From positions 434,001 through 498,000 of the forward strand of contig NZ_JAAORO010000001.1 in NCBI RefSeq assembly GCF_017695955.1: DNA of 64,000 nt, read 5' to 3'. Under the pieces are notes generated by a model. That model did not search any database. It was not told the DNA's origin and saw only the letters and a list, made by a program, of their open reading frames with translations. Both the position numbers and the translations under genes were made by a program. Shown in pieces: positions 1 to 8,527 of this stretch (the first letter of the stretch is position 1; every line of letters begins with the position of its first letter). This stretch comes from Prochlorococcus marinus XMU1419 (GTDB lineage Bacteria; Cyanobacteriota; Cyanobacteriia; PCC-6307; Cyanobiaceae).

Positions 1-125
1 AAATTACAAAAATTTTGTTTAGTTAAGTTGATTAATTAAATTAAAAATTATTGTCTTTAATGGACTTGCTATGAGATTATTGATTTAATCAAATTAATCG
101 ATAGTTTTATTTTTAAAAAGATTAT

Positions 126-1322
126 ATGACGCCCGAAAGGCTTGGATTACTCTGGGGAATAACAGTATTTGCAGGTGCTTGTGCTCGATTATTTTCTTCT
201 ATTACAGGATTTCCAAGTGTCGTTATTCTATTGCTTTCTGGATTATTTATTGGAAGATCAGGTTTAGGACTGGTTGAGCCTTTAGATCTTGGGCAAGGGC
301 TTGAAACTATTGTCGGACTTTTAGTCTGTTTAGTTCTATTCGAAGGAGGACTAAATTTAAAACTGCCTGAGGGGAATATAAGAAATACTGTTTTGAAAAT
401 TTCATTGATAAGGCTATTTATTTCATTATCAGCTGGAATTTTTATTTCTCATTGGTTGGCTGGTCTTTCATGGCAAGTTGCAGGAATTTATAGTGCCATA
501 GTTCTAGCTACTGGACCAACTGTTGTCTCTCCTTTGGTTGAACAAATAAAATTAGCTTCCCCTCTTTCGGAAGTTTTGAAAGCTGAAGGTTTATTACTCG
601 AACCAATTGGTGCAGTACTAGCATTATTACTTTTAGAACTAACTTTAGGAGACCTACGTGGGATTAACGAAGTATTTATTGCATTGATGCAAAGATTAGG
701 AGGAGGAGTTTTAATTGGATTAAGTGCAGGATGGTTACTATCAGAAATCTTAAAAAAAATAAAAAATGAAGCCTCATTTGGTGTAGAGCTTCAAGTCACT
801 CTAGGATTTATTTTTCTTGTATATGGAATTTGTGAATATTTTCTACCAGAGTCAGGTCTACCTGCTTCTGTAGCGGCAGGTTTTATTGTGGGCAAAAGAG
901 AAGTAATAGATAAGGAGAAGTTGGATAATCTAATAAGCGAATTAGCACAATTAGCAATAACAGTTCTTTTCCCTCTCTTGGCCGCTGATGTTTCTTGGGG
1001 TGAATTGAGTCCCCTAGGCTGGGGAGGGGTTGTTTGCGTTTTTATGTTGATGGTAATTGTTCGTCCTATTTCTATCTGGATAGCAACAATGGGAAGAGAA
1101 TTAGGATTAAAAGAAAAAGTATTTTTAGCCTGGTTAGCCCCAAGAGGTATTGTTACTGCAGCGGTAGCCTCTCTTTTTTCTATCAGATTAGAACAGGCTG
1201 GCATCCTTGGAGCTGGACGACTTCAAGGTTTGGTGTTTCTTACTATATTAATGACAGTAGGAATCCAAGGTCTTACTGCTAAACCTTTGGCGAATCGGCT
1301 AGAATTAGGTCAAAAAAATTAG
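126..1322 (+). CDS. Cation:proton antiporter, NhaP/CPA1-like
   Basis: A 398-residue protein that is hydrophobic almost throughout, with about 11-12 predicted membrane segments, as expected for a sodium (or potassium)/proton exchanger of the inner membrane. Family hallmarks visible are FEGGLNL near residue 72, ATGPTVVSP at 128-136 in the ion-binding helix, and a conserved PASVAAGFIVG helix in the second half. There is no C-terminal TrkA or cytoplasmic regulatory domain, and the length fits the bare transporter core. The ATG at 126 follows an AT-rich leader with no clear Shine-Dalgarno. It converges on gltX with a 2-nt gap. Family assignment is firm; ion preference cannot be read from sequence. 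Confidence 0.9.
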   Translation: MTPERLGLLWGITVFAGACARLFSSITGFPSVVILLLSGLFIGRSGLGLVEPLDLGQGLETIVGLLVCLVLFEGGLNLKLPEGNIRNTVLKISLIRLFISLSAGIFISHWLAGLSWQVAGIYSAIVLATGPTVVSPLVEQIKLASPLSEVLKAEGLLLEPIGAVLALLLLELTLGDLRGINEVFIALMQRLGGGVLIGLSAGWLLSEILKKIKNEASFGVELQVTLGFIFLVYGICEYFLPESGLPASVAAGFIVGKREVIDKEKLDNLISELAQLAITVLFPLLAADVSWGELSPLGWGGVVCVFMLMVIVRPISIWIATMGRELGLKEKVFLAWLAPRGIVTAAVASLFSIRLEQAGILGAGRLQGLVFLTILMTVGIQGLTAKPLANRLELGQKN

Positions 1323-1324
1323 AT

Positions 1325-2758
1325 TTATTTAATACATCTTTCAATTCTTGTGATATCACTTTTACTCTCTGAGAAAAGTTCCCAACTTTGAATTAAATCT
1401 GGCCCACTGAGAGAACCAAAAAAGGCTACTCTTAATGATTTCATTAAAATCCCTTTTTTAATATTATGCATTTTTGAAATATCGTTTATTATTTCTTTTG
1501 CGTTCTCTTTGTTTAGTTTTACATTATTCCTCTCAATTAAATAATTTAAGATAAGTTTTAGAGATACTTTACTATCAACGTTTTCGAGAAAATCTTGACC
1601 CTCTTTTTGAATTGGAGGTAATAAGAAAAATGGTTTTGATTGATCAATGGCGTCTTTTAAAATAGTCATTGAGTCTTTAATTAAAACTACTAATTTTAAA
1701 GCCCACTCCTGGGATGGAGGTTCCCACTCCATTTTTTCCCAGTATTTACAAATGATCTTACTTAACTTCACTGATTCCATTTTTTTTATGTATTGAGAAT
1801 TAATCCAGTTAAGTTTTTCCCAACTGAATTTAGCTCCAGATTTATTTATATCTGATAATTCAAAAATTTTTGATATCTCATCAAGTGAAAGTATTTCACT
1901 ATCGGAAGATTTTGGTGACCAACCTAGAAAGGCCATATAGTTTGCTAAGGCTTCAGGTAAATATCCCATATCTCTAAATTCGTCGATTGAAGTAACGCAA
2001 TCTCTTTTGGATAATTTTTTCCCTTCACTATTAAGTATCAGGGGTGTATGTGAAAAAGTTGGCAGTTTGAAATTTAAAGCTTCATAAATCAATATTTGTT
2101 TTGCAGTATTAGAGATATGGTCTTCACCTCGAACTACATGAGTGATATTCATGAAGTTATCATCAACTACAACTGCAAGATTATACAAAGGATCTCCAAT
2201 CTCGTATCCCATAGCCCTTCTTGATAAAACTAAATCACCACCCAAGTCCTTCCCTAGCCATTTGATTTCACCTCTTACCTGATCTATCCATTTGATTTGT
2301 TTCTTTTCATCAATTTTAAACCTTATTACGGAAGTCCTTCCTTCAGATATGAATTTTTCTATTTCTTCTTTCGAAAGATTTCTGTGCCTATTATCATGCC
2401 TTGGAGGTAATCCTTTCTTTTTTTGTTCTTCCCTTAACTCAAGTATCTCATCTTCTGTTGTAAAGCATCTATACGCAGAGCCAGAATCTAAAAGCTTTTT
2501 GATGTATTCTTTGTGAATTGATATTCGGTCACTTTGCTTCAAAGGTTCTTCTTCCCATTCAAGTCCGAGCCATTTCAAGCCTTCTAATATATTTTTTGTG
2601 TATTCAGATTTAGATCTAAGAAAATCTGTATCTTCTATTCTGATGAGAAACCTTCCACATATTTTTCGTGCGTACAACCAGTTAAACAATGCTGTTCGAG
2701 CAGTACCAATATGAAATAAACCCGTTGGACTTGGGGCTAATCTTAAACGTTTTTCCAA
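1325..2758 (-). CDS. gltX: Glutamyl-tRNA synthetase
   Basis: Class I aminoacyl-tRNA synthetase charging tRNA-Glu with glutamate. In cyanobacteria Glu-tRNA also feeds tetrapyrrole synthesis, linking it to hemL and hemC in this window. The 477 residues carry the nucleotide-binding motif HIGT at 16-19 (after PSPTG) and the KMSKS-equivalent KLSKR at 248-252, followed by a helical anticodon-binding region. The length is normal for bacterial GltX. The tRNA-Asp gene lies 17 nt upstream on the same strand, so the two may be cotranscribed. Confidence 0.98.
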   Translation of the reverse strand: MEKRLRLAPSPTGLFHIGTARTALFNWLYARKICGRFLIRIEDTDFLRSKSEYTKNILEGLKWLGLEWEEEPLKQSDRISIHKEYIKKLLDSGSAYRCFTTEDEILELREEQKKKGLPPRHDNRHRNLSKEEIEKFISEGRTSVIRFKIDEKKQIKWIDQVRGEIKWLGKDLGGDLVLSRRAMGYEIGDPLYNLAVVVDDNFMNITHVVRGEDHISNTAKQILIYEALNFKLPTFSHTPLILNSEGKKLSKRDCVTSIDEFRDMGYLPEALANYMAFLGWSPKSSDSEILSLDEISKIFELSDINKSGAKFSWEKLNWINSQYIKKMESVKLSKIICKYWEKMEWEPPSQEWALKLVVLIKDSMTILKDAIDQSKPFFLLPPIQKEGQDFLENVDSKVSLKLILNYLIERNNVKLNKENAKEIINDISKMHNIKKGILMKSLRVAFFGSLSGPDLIQSWELFSESKSDITRIERCIK

Positions 2759-2775
2759 ATTTTTCTTAGAAAAAA

Positions 2776-2849
2776 CGGGACCGACGGGATTCGAACCCGC
2801 AACTTCCGCCGTGACAGGGCGGTGCTCTAACCAGTTGAACTACGGTCCC
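2776..2849 (-). tRNA. tRNA-Asp (anticodon GUC)
   Basis: On the minus strand the 74-nt sequence folds as a cloverleaf. The 7-bp acceptor stem GGGACCG/CGGTCCC has discriminator G. The D arm contains AGTTCAACTGGTTAGAGC, the anticodon loop CTGTCAC contains GTC, and the T arm contains GGGTTCGAATCCC. CCA is not encoded. It lies just upstream of gltX. Confidence 0.97.
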
Positions 2850-2996
2850 AGATTTTTGCTCTATATTTAATTAGAGCGTCATTCTTAAAATTATCAGATC
2901 ATAATACTTAATTAGTGTTGTTGTAATAAAAAAATTTTATAAATTTAAGGATTTAGAGAAATTGTTAGTTTTAGATGATAAAAACATAGAGAACAT

Positions 2997-3191
2997 TTAC
3001 TTTTGTGGTCTAAAGCCAGCAGGTTCTATTAACCTAACTTGGTTACCTCTAGCAGTAAATTCTCTTCCTTGATCACTTTGTACAACAACTCTACCACCAG
3101 ACTTAACTCTGATAACTCTTGCACGAACCCATCCTAAAGCTGCTGATTCAAGGACTTTAACTACGTCCCCAGGTTGAAGATCTAACTCCAT
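2997..3191 (-). CDS. Hyper-conserved small protein (PSHCP), Tudor/SH3-like
   Basis: A 64-residue basic protein starting MELDLQPGDVVKV and rich in Val, Arg and Gly. The pattern of short beta strands (GDVVKVLE, WVRARVIRVK, GGRVVVQSD, REFTARGNQVRLI) is what a small SH3/Tudor barrel would give. Its sequence and position between tRNA-Asp and tRNA-Trp, next to rplS, match the protein I know as PSHCP. That protein is reported as essentially invariant across Prochlorococcus and marine Synechococcus and as associated with the ribosome. Its biochemical function is not settled. Its Gly/Arg/Val/Ala-rich composition stands out against the Lys/Asn/Ile-rich proteins around it. Confidence 0.88.
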   Translation of the reverse strand: MELDLQPGDVVKVLESAALGWVRARVIRVKSGGRVVVQSDQGREFTARGNQVRLIEPAGFRPQK

Positions 3192-3225
3192 CTTATGAAA
3201 AATGATTTACATAATGTTGGTCAAA

Positions 3226-3298
3226 CGCGTCGTGGAGGACTTGAACCCCCGACATCAGGTTTTGGAGACCTGCGTTCTACCAACTGAACTAACGACGC
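3226..3298 (-). tRNA. tRNA-Trp (anticodon CCA)
   Basis: A minus-strand cloverleaf of 73 nt. The acceptor stem is GCGTCGT/ACGACGC with discriminator G, the D arm has AGTTCAGTTGGTAGAAC, the anticodon loop CTCCAAA contains CCA, and the T arm has GGGGGTTCAAGTCCTCC. The 3' CCA is not encoded. It lies between rplS and the small hyper-conserved gene. Confidence 0.97.
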
Positions 3299-3351
3299 AT
3301 TTAAATGATTATAAGCGCCTTTGTGACCAATAGGTTGGTTACTTTACAACT

Positions 3352-3822
3352 TTATCGATCAAAGCGTTGTTTAACGCGAGTAGCTTTACCTACTCTATCT
3401 CTAAGATAGAATAACTTAGCTCTTCTTACTTTACCTCTACGTTCAACTTTTAGAGAGGCAACTTGTGGACTATGTAGCATAAATACTCTTTCAACACCTA
3501 TGCCTTGGAAAATTCTTCTAACTGTAATCGTCTGATGGAGACCTCCGTGCCTTTTTGCAATAACAACACCTTCATAAGGTTGAACTCTTTCTTTGTTGCC
3601 TTCTGTGATCCTCACACCAACTTTGACAGTGTCCCCTACATAAATTTCAGGTAATTCTTTTTTTAACTGTTCACTTTCAAAATCCTTAATAAGGTTAGAT
3701 GCACTTAAGGTTTGCTTAATTTCAGAAACCATTTTTTTTTCTTTTTGTTCAACTGCTACATCAACTGATGCGTCAGCTTTAATACCGGTTTCTAATTCCT
3801 TCTCTTGTTTCTCTTTGGCCAT
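3352..3822 (-). CDS. rplS: 50S ribosomal protein L19
   Basis: L19 sits at the 30S-50S interface. The C-terminal 115 residues are typical: [12 protein letters not shown], then [38 protein letters not shown] and a basic tail. At 156 residues it is about 40 longer than most bacterial L19 proteins. The extra part is an N-terminal segment rich in Lys, Glu and Val that looks unstructured. The ATG at 3822 is consistent with the extension being translated. It lies just upstream of tRNA-Trp on the same strand. Confidence 0.97.
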   Translation of the reverse strand: MAKEKQEKELETGIKADASVDVAVEQKEKKMVSEIKQTLSASNLIKDFESEQLKKELPEIYVGDTVKVGVRITEGNKERVQPYEGVVIAKRHGGLHQTITVRRIFQGIGVERVFMLHSPQVASLKVERRGKVRRAKLFYLRDRVGKATRVKQRFDR

Positions 3823-3854
3823 TTTGGTCTTTTTTGTCCTACAAGTTCTATATC

Positions 3855-4163
3855 TTAACCTTTTGACTCGCCTTTAGTAACCTTTTTGGTAAATGAAATT
3901 GTTTTTGAAAACATTTGGAATCCTGTAAAGAGCATCCATAAAACTCCGAAGGAATTCAATATTACGTATATTAATTCTCCATTATCGCCAAGCCATTCGC
4001 CCTCATGGAGAGACATTAACCAATGAACTTGTTCTCTTGAGTAACCTAATAAATCTTTTGAAATCCTGTATAGAAGACCTGTAATTGAAGATAATAATAA
4101 TGGAAGAAAAACCCAAGGCGCCAAAGCCTTATGAAATTGCCTAGAATTAGATAAAATTTTCAT
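3855..4163 (-). CDS. PepSY-associated-type small membrane protein
   Basis: A 102-residue protein with two membrane segments (about residues 13-32 and 65-85) separated by a loop with [17 protein letters not shown]. The arrangement of helix, short HxGEW loop and second helix resembles the PepSY-associated TM helix family, whose members occur in cyanobacteria. No catalytic motif is visible and the function is unknown. It reads toward rplS with a 32-nt gap and may be its upstream operon partner. Confidence 0.75.
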   Translation of the reverse strand: MKILSNSRQFHKALAPWVFLPLLLSSITGLLYRISKDLLGYSREQVHWLMSLHEGEWLGDNGELIYVILNSFGVLWMLFTGFQMFSKTISFTKKVTKGESKG

Positions 4164-4258
4164 TTTTGTTTCTTTACCATTGTTATTGATAGATTTAAGG
4201 TAGCCAAGACCATAATGGCTATTTTGAACATATTTACCTATTACTATTATTTATTCCA

Positions 4259-5098
4259 ATGAGACATTTTGCAGATCTTTTGTTAAATAAAAATAATTCC
4301 AAGGCTGTTGATCAAGTTCCTTTTATTCAGAGAAGGAGAGGAATAGAAATAAAGTCTTCACGTGAAATAAATTTGATGAAAAAATCTAGCAGGATTGTAG
4401 CAACTGTTTTGAGGGAGATTAATGACTTAATTAAACCTGGAATGAGCACTAAAGACTTAGATGATTTCGCGGAAAAGAGAATAAAAAGTTTTGGAGCTGT
4501 GCCAAGTTTTAAGGGTTACCATGGTTTCCCTTCTAGTATTTGCTCTAGCATTAATAATGAAGTTGTTCATGGAATACCAAATAAAAATAAAATAATTAAA
4601 AATGGTGACTTAGTAAAAATTGATACAGGAGCATATTTAGACGGCTTTCATGGAGATAGTTGCATATCAATTTGTGTTGGAGAAGTCAGTCAAAAGGCTC
4701 AAAATCTTAGCGATGTAGCTCATAAAGCATTGTATGCAGGGCTTTCGAAAATCAAAGCAGGGAACACACTTTTAGATGTGGCCGGGGAGATCGAAGACAT
4801 TGTTTTAAAAAATGGCTTTAGTGTTGTGGAAGACTATACAGGACATGGAGTTGGAAGAAATCTTCATGAAGAACCATCAGTATTTAATTTTCGGACAAAA
4901 GAATTGCCTAACGTCGTCCTTCGTGAAGGAATGACGTTAGCTGTGGAACCTATTGTTAATGAAGGGACTAAATTTTGCAAAACATTAAGTGATAAATGGA
5001 CTGTTATAACGAAAGACGGAAAATTATCAGCGCAATGGGAGCATACAATAGTTGTTTTAAAAGATGGGATTGAAATATTGACGGATAGAGATTTCTAA
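4259..5098 (+). CDS. map: Methionine aminopeptidase, type I
   Basis: Removes the initiator Met from nascent proteins. All five metal ligands of the pita-bread fold are present (D122, D133, H196, E230, E261), as is the substrate-contacting histidine H104 in the NNEVVHGIP motif. The 279 residues include about 30 before the core, with no zinc-finger or SH3-like extension. The ATG at 4259 gives the first residues MRHFADLL. It converges on the next gene with no intervening base. Confidence 0.97.
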   Translation: MRHFADLLLNKNNSKAVDQVPFIQRRRGIEIKSSREINLMKKSSRIVATVLREINDLIKPGMSTKDLDDFAEKRIKSFGAVPSFKGYHGFPSSICSSINNEVVHGIPNKNKIIKNGDLVKIDTGAYLDGFHGDSCISICVGEVSQKAQNLSDVAHKALYAGLSKIKAGNTLLDVAGEIEDIVLKNGFSVVEDYTGHGVGRNLHEEPSVFNFRTKELPNVVLREGMTLAVEPIVNEGTKFCKTLSDKWTVITKDGKLSAQWEHTIVVLKDGIEILTDRDF

Positions 5099-5821
5099 CT
5101 ACTTGGATTTGTATTTATAAATAATTAGACAATATAAAAAGTTAAAGAATTCTTTCAGTGGAAAAAGTATATATGTTAATGGGTTTGGACTAATTATTAC
5201 TAAATAACGATTTGAATTAGCTAGATCATAAATTTTTCTAGAGACAAATTTGGGACTCATAATTCCGATAGGATTAAGCTCTGATTTAAAAGGTCCTAAG
5301 ATGATTTTTTTGATAATTAATTTTTTCTTTATATCTTTGTTGAGAAGATTTTTTTTAAAGGAAACTAATTGCCCAATAAGGGATTTACTTATCTCATATG
5401 ATGGATTCAAGGCAGGTAATATCTCAGCTTCAGATGTATTTATCCAAATCTCTTTTTTTATTAATGACTCATTTGTTAATGCGATATCTTCAAATAAATT
5501 TAAAAATTTGAATTTACTTAATGCATTAATTTCTATTGAGTTTTCATAATTGGAATTTTCTCTGCTCAAATTATAAATGCCATGGTTCAATATTAAAATA
5601 TCAATTTTTTTTAGATGATTTTTTAGTATCGATTCCTTCCCACATTCCCATTTAATCCATTCATTAGGAGTTTCAAGATTTATGTCAGTATTAGTCTTAC
5701 TATGTGTAAAACCAATAACTCTATATCCTTTCTGACGAAACAATTTTGTTAGTTCTTTCCCTAGTGCACCTGAAGCTCCAGTAATCCCTACAGTTTTTTC
5801 TTTTTTTATTGAATTTTTCAT
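5099..5821 (-). CDS. Short-chain dehydrogenase/reductase
   Basis: A 240-residue Rossmann-fold oxidoreductase. The N-terminal cofactor motif is TGASGALG (residues 14-21) and the catalytic YxxxK is in PSYEISKS in the middle of the chain. A canonical NNAG is replaced by LNHG, common in divergent members. The last 25 residues are hydrophobic and aromatic, so membrane association is possible. Substrate is unknown. It is transcribed divergently from the BioD-like gene at 5976 across a 154-nt AT-rich gap. Confidence 0.85.
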   Translation of the reverse strand: MKNSIKKEKTVGITGASGALGKELTKLFRQKGYRVIGFTHSKTNTDINLETPNEWIKWECGKESILKNHLKKIDILILNHGIYNLSRENSNYENSIEINALSKFKFLNLFEDIALTNESLIKKEIWINTSEAEILPALNPSYEISKSLIGQLVSFKKNLLNKDIKKKLIIKKIILGPFKSELNPIGIMSPKFVSRKIYDLANSNRYLVIISPNPLTYILFPLKEFFNFLYCLIIYKYKSK

Positions 5822-5975
5822 TTTGGTTGATTTTGATGAAATATCAAATTACTAAAATTAATGTACATGAAAAAAAATATCAATATATTTATTTGATTAA
5901 AACTCATAAATAAATAATTGTTTAGTTCAAAAAAAATATTATCTTGAACCTATTGATAAAAATTTTTTCTAAATT

Positions 5976-7085
5976 ATGAGCGATATATTATTAATTGGTT
6001 CATGTGAGCCATTTAGTGGTAAGTCTGCATTAGTTCTTGGGATAGCAAAAAGACTTTTACAGAATAAAAAAAAAGTTCGAATTGGGAAACCATTAGCAAC
6101 ATGTATTGAACTCACTAATCTTCCCTCAATGTCTTATGAAGGACTAATAGATGATGATGTTAAGTTTATTGGTTCTACATTAAATTTAGAGGAAGAGAAT
6201 TTAATTTCTTCAGTAGGATTATTGGATGATATTTCAGCTGAAAAAAGAATTTTTAATAAAGACTTGCATCCAGGAAAAGGTTTTGATCAAATAAAGGAAT
6301 TGGTTAATGATGATTTTGAAGGATTGAATATTTTAGAGGCCGCTGGAAGTCTTTATGAAGGAATGATTTATGGTTTAAGCTTACCCCAATTAGCTGAGAG
6401 TTTAGAAGCGAAAGTCTTAATTGTGAATTTATGGGAAGATTGTAAAAGCGTAGATGCATTACTTGATGCGAAAAAACAATTAGGAGAGCATTTGGCGGGA
6501 GTGGTGCTGAATGCAGTTTTGCCTCAAGAAGTCGAAAAAGTTAAAAATGAAATAATACCTTGTCTTAAGGAAATGAATATTGAAGTGTTTGGAGTATTAC
6601 CTAAATCCCCACTTCTCAGAAGTGTTACAGTAGGCGAGCTCGTAAGGAGATTAGATGCCCAAGTAATTTGCTGCCCCGAAAAAGATCAATTACTTGTTGA
6701 GACACTCAGTATTGGTGCAATGGGCGTAAATTCCGCAATGGAATTTTTTAGAAGAAGGAGAAATATGGCAGTAGTTACTGGCGCTGAAAGAACTGATATC
6801 CAGCTTGCAGCCTTGGAAGCATCTACTCAATGTCTAATTTTAACTGGCTTGGGCGAACCACTATCACAATTAATTCATAGGGCGGAGGAATTGGAGGTAC
6901 CAATTTTAAAAGTGGAATTAGATACTCTTTCTTCCGTAGAAATAATTGAACAAGCTTTTGGACATGTAAGAATACATGAATCAATCAAAGCTTCTTATGC
7001 CTTTCAATTAGTACAGGAGCATGTAAATCTGAAAAGAATTCTTGAAAAGATTGATTTTCCCTGCAATTTTTCAGAAAAATGCTAA
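5976..7085 (+). CDS. BioD-like P-loop plus DRTGG domain protein (Pta N-terminal-like)
   Basis: A 369-residue protein. Its N-terminal half is a BioD-like P-loop domain (GSCEPFSGKSALVLG near residue 7, LEAAGSLYEG near 119). The rest is a DRTGG-type domain with VTVGELVRRLDAQVICC and VVTGAERTDIQLAALE. This architecture is that of the regulatory N-terminal part of long phosphotransacetylases, but the catalytic PTA domain is absent, so it should not make acetyl phosphate. The role may be nucleotide or acetyl-CoA sensing, which is inference only. It is followed closely by the SLOG-like gene. Confidence 0.85.
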   Translation: MSDILLIGSCEPFSGKSALVLGIAKRLLQNKKKVRIGKPLATCIELTNLPSMSYEGLIDDDVKFIGSTLNLEEENLISSVGLLDDISAEKRIFNKDLHPGKGFDQIKELVNDDFEGLNILEAAGSLYEGMIYGLSLPQLAESLEAKVLIVNLWEDCKSVDALLDAKKQLGEHLAGVVLNAVLPQEVEKVKNEIIPCLKEMNIEVFGVLPKSPLLRSVTVGELVRRLDAQVICCPEKDQLLVETLSIGAMGVNSAMEFFRRRRNMAVVTGAERTDIQLAALEASTQCLILTGLGEPLSQLIHRAEELEVPILKVELDTLSSVEIIEQAFGHVRIHESIKASYAFQLVQEHVNLKRILEKIDFPCNFSEKC

Positions 7086-7110
7086 TTTCAAATATAGGAA
7101 CAATTTTATT

Positions 7111-7623
7111 TTGAGTCGCTCTTTAGATCTACCAGCAACCGAAGGCGTTGATACCTTAGCTCAAGAACTCGCAAAACTCCAAGATAATGGGAAAAGGAGA
7201 ATTGCTTTTTTGGGCAGTAGACATGTTCCAGTCGTAGATATCCACTTAATTGAATTGATAGCAAGATCTTTAGCAGAGGAGGGCAATGATATCCTTACAT
7301 CTGGATCTCAGGGTGTAAATGCAGCGGTAATTCGAGCTGTCTTAGATATTAATCCATCATTATTGACTGTCTTATTACCACAAAGCCTTGATAAACAAAT
7401 ACCTGAAATTAAGCTTCAACTTGAAAGAGTTATGCATTTGGTTGAAAAAAGTGAAAATGATGAATTACCTTTACCTCTTGCAAGTAGCCTGTGTAATCAA
7501 GAAATTATTACTAGGTGCGATCAATTAATATGTTTTGCTTTTCACGATAGTGAAACTTTACTAAATAGTTGTAGATGCGCCGAAGAAATGGGAAAAATGG
7601 TAAGTTTATTATTTTTTGATTAA
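7111..7623 (+). CDS. Rossmann SLOG/DprA-like protein
   Basis: A protein of about 170 residues with an LGSRHVPVVD strand-loop, ILTSGSQGVNAAVIRAVLD and a later CDQLICFAF segment, matching the nucleotide-binding SLOG/DprA-like fold. It lacks the DprA C-terminal domain, so a role in DNA uptake is not supported. The reading frame is open from 7042, inside the upstream gene, but the TTG at 7111 gives LSRSLDLPATEGVDTL, which looks like the natural start 26 nt after the upstream stop codon. It may work with the preceding BioD-like/DRTGG protein. Confidence 0.8.
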   Translation: MSRSLDLPATEGVDTLAQELAKLQDNGKRRIAFLGSRHVPVVDIHLIELIARSLAEEGNDILTSGSQGVNAAVIRAVLDINPSLLTVLLPQSLDKQIPEIKLQLERVMHLVEKSENDELPLPLASSLCNQEIITRCDQLICFAFHDSETLLNSCRCAEEMGKMVSLLFFD

Positions 7624-7690
7624 AAAAATCAATTTGCCATTTATTTAAACTAATTTATGGTATTAGTATTCATGCGTTTAAAAAATTACG

Positions 7691-8188
7691 ATGGCAGAAA
7701 GTTTTTCATTTGATGTAGTTTCTGATTTTGAGAGACAGGAATTAGTTAATACTTTGGATCAAGTAAAAAGGGAAATTTCTCAACGTTACGATCTTAAAGG
7801 AACCGATACAGCAGTTGATTTAGATGATAATAATATTTTTATTACTACTAATAGTGAACTAACCTTAAACGCTGTTATCGATATAATTAGACAAAAGGCA
7901 ATAAAGAGAAAATTATCTTTAAAAATCTTCGATTATGGTGAAATTTCAACAGTTAGTGGTAATAAAGTAAGGCAAACAATTCTATTAAAACAAGGTATTA
8001 AACAAGAAATAGCCAAAAAAATAAGTAAAAGTATTAGAGATCAAATAAAAAAAGTTAATGTAAGTATTAACGGAGAGACTTTAAGAGTCTCAAGCAAGAG
8101 TAAAAATGATCTTCAGTTAGCTATTAGATTAGTAAGTGAATTGGAAGAGTCTTTGAACATTCCTCTGAAACCTAATAACTTTAGATAA
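7691..8188 (+). CDS. yajQ: YajQ-family nucleotide-binding protein
   Basis: A 165-residue protein starting MAESFSFDVVSDFERQELVNT, with the RYDLKGTDT motif near residue 32 and a second ferredoxin-like half containing QGIKQEIAKKISKSIRD. The YajQ (DUF520) family has two RRM-like domains; members bind nucleotides, and one in Xanthomonas binds cyclic di-GMP. Whether this protein binds cyclic di-GMP cannot be seen. The length is normal. A 68-residue unknown gene follows after 25 nt. Confidence 0.93.
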   Translation: MAESFSFDVVSDFERQELVNTLDQVKREISQRYDLKGTDTAVDLDDNNIFITTNSELTLNAVIDIIRQKAIKRKLSLKIFDYGEISTVSGNKVRQTILLKQGIKQEIAKKISKSIRDQIKKVNVSINGETLRVSSKSKNDLQLAIRLVSELEESLNIPLKPNNFR

Positions 8189-8213
8189 GATCTTCAGTAA
8201 GATTTTTTTATTC

Positions 8214-8420
8214 ATGGCTGATTATTCAGATTCTTTAATTTCATCATTGATTAAGAAAGTAAAAGAGTATCCTCGTTTTTCAAAAGAAGAAATAGAGAAA
8301 TTTTGTTGGATGGCCGTTCATGAGCATAAGCATGGTGTTCTACCATCTGAATATGATATTAGGGAGATAGATGAGGACCTTTATTTACAACTTTTGGAAG
8401 AATTAAAATCGAATATTTAA
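8214..8420 (+). CDS. Small conserved-looking protein of unknown function
   Basis: A 68-residue acidic protein with ATG at 8214, 25 nt after yajQ. The composition is soluble, with helical stretches (SLISSLIKKVKEY, LYLQLLEELKSNI) and a His-rich centre around WMAVHEHKHGVLPSEYDI. No signal peptide or membrane segment is seen. I do not recognise a family. Regular codon use and tight coupling to yajQ support it being a real gene. Confidence 0.7.
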   Translation: MADYSDSLISSLIKKVKEYPRFSKEEIEKFCWMAVHEHKHGVLPSEYDIREIDEDLYLQLLEELKSNI

Positions 8421-8527
8421 AAATTAAATTTTATATTTCGCAATTATTAAAAAAATATTTTAATTAAATGCCTTATTAATGCACTAATTAGTCTATTTAA
8501 ATATGATTAATTAAAAGAAAAAATTTA

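Noticed and set aside
5250-5549. Plus-strand open frame of 99 codons over the SDR gene
   Set aside because: Lies antisense within a complete SDR gene with TGASGALG and YEISK motifs; a coding shadow.
7042-7110. Upstream extension of the SLOG-like gene from ATG 7042
   Set aside because: It overlaps the end of the preceding gene and encodes sequence unlike the family; TTG at 7111 fits better.
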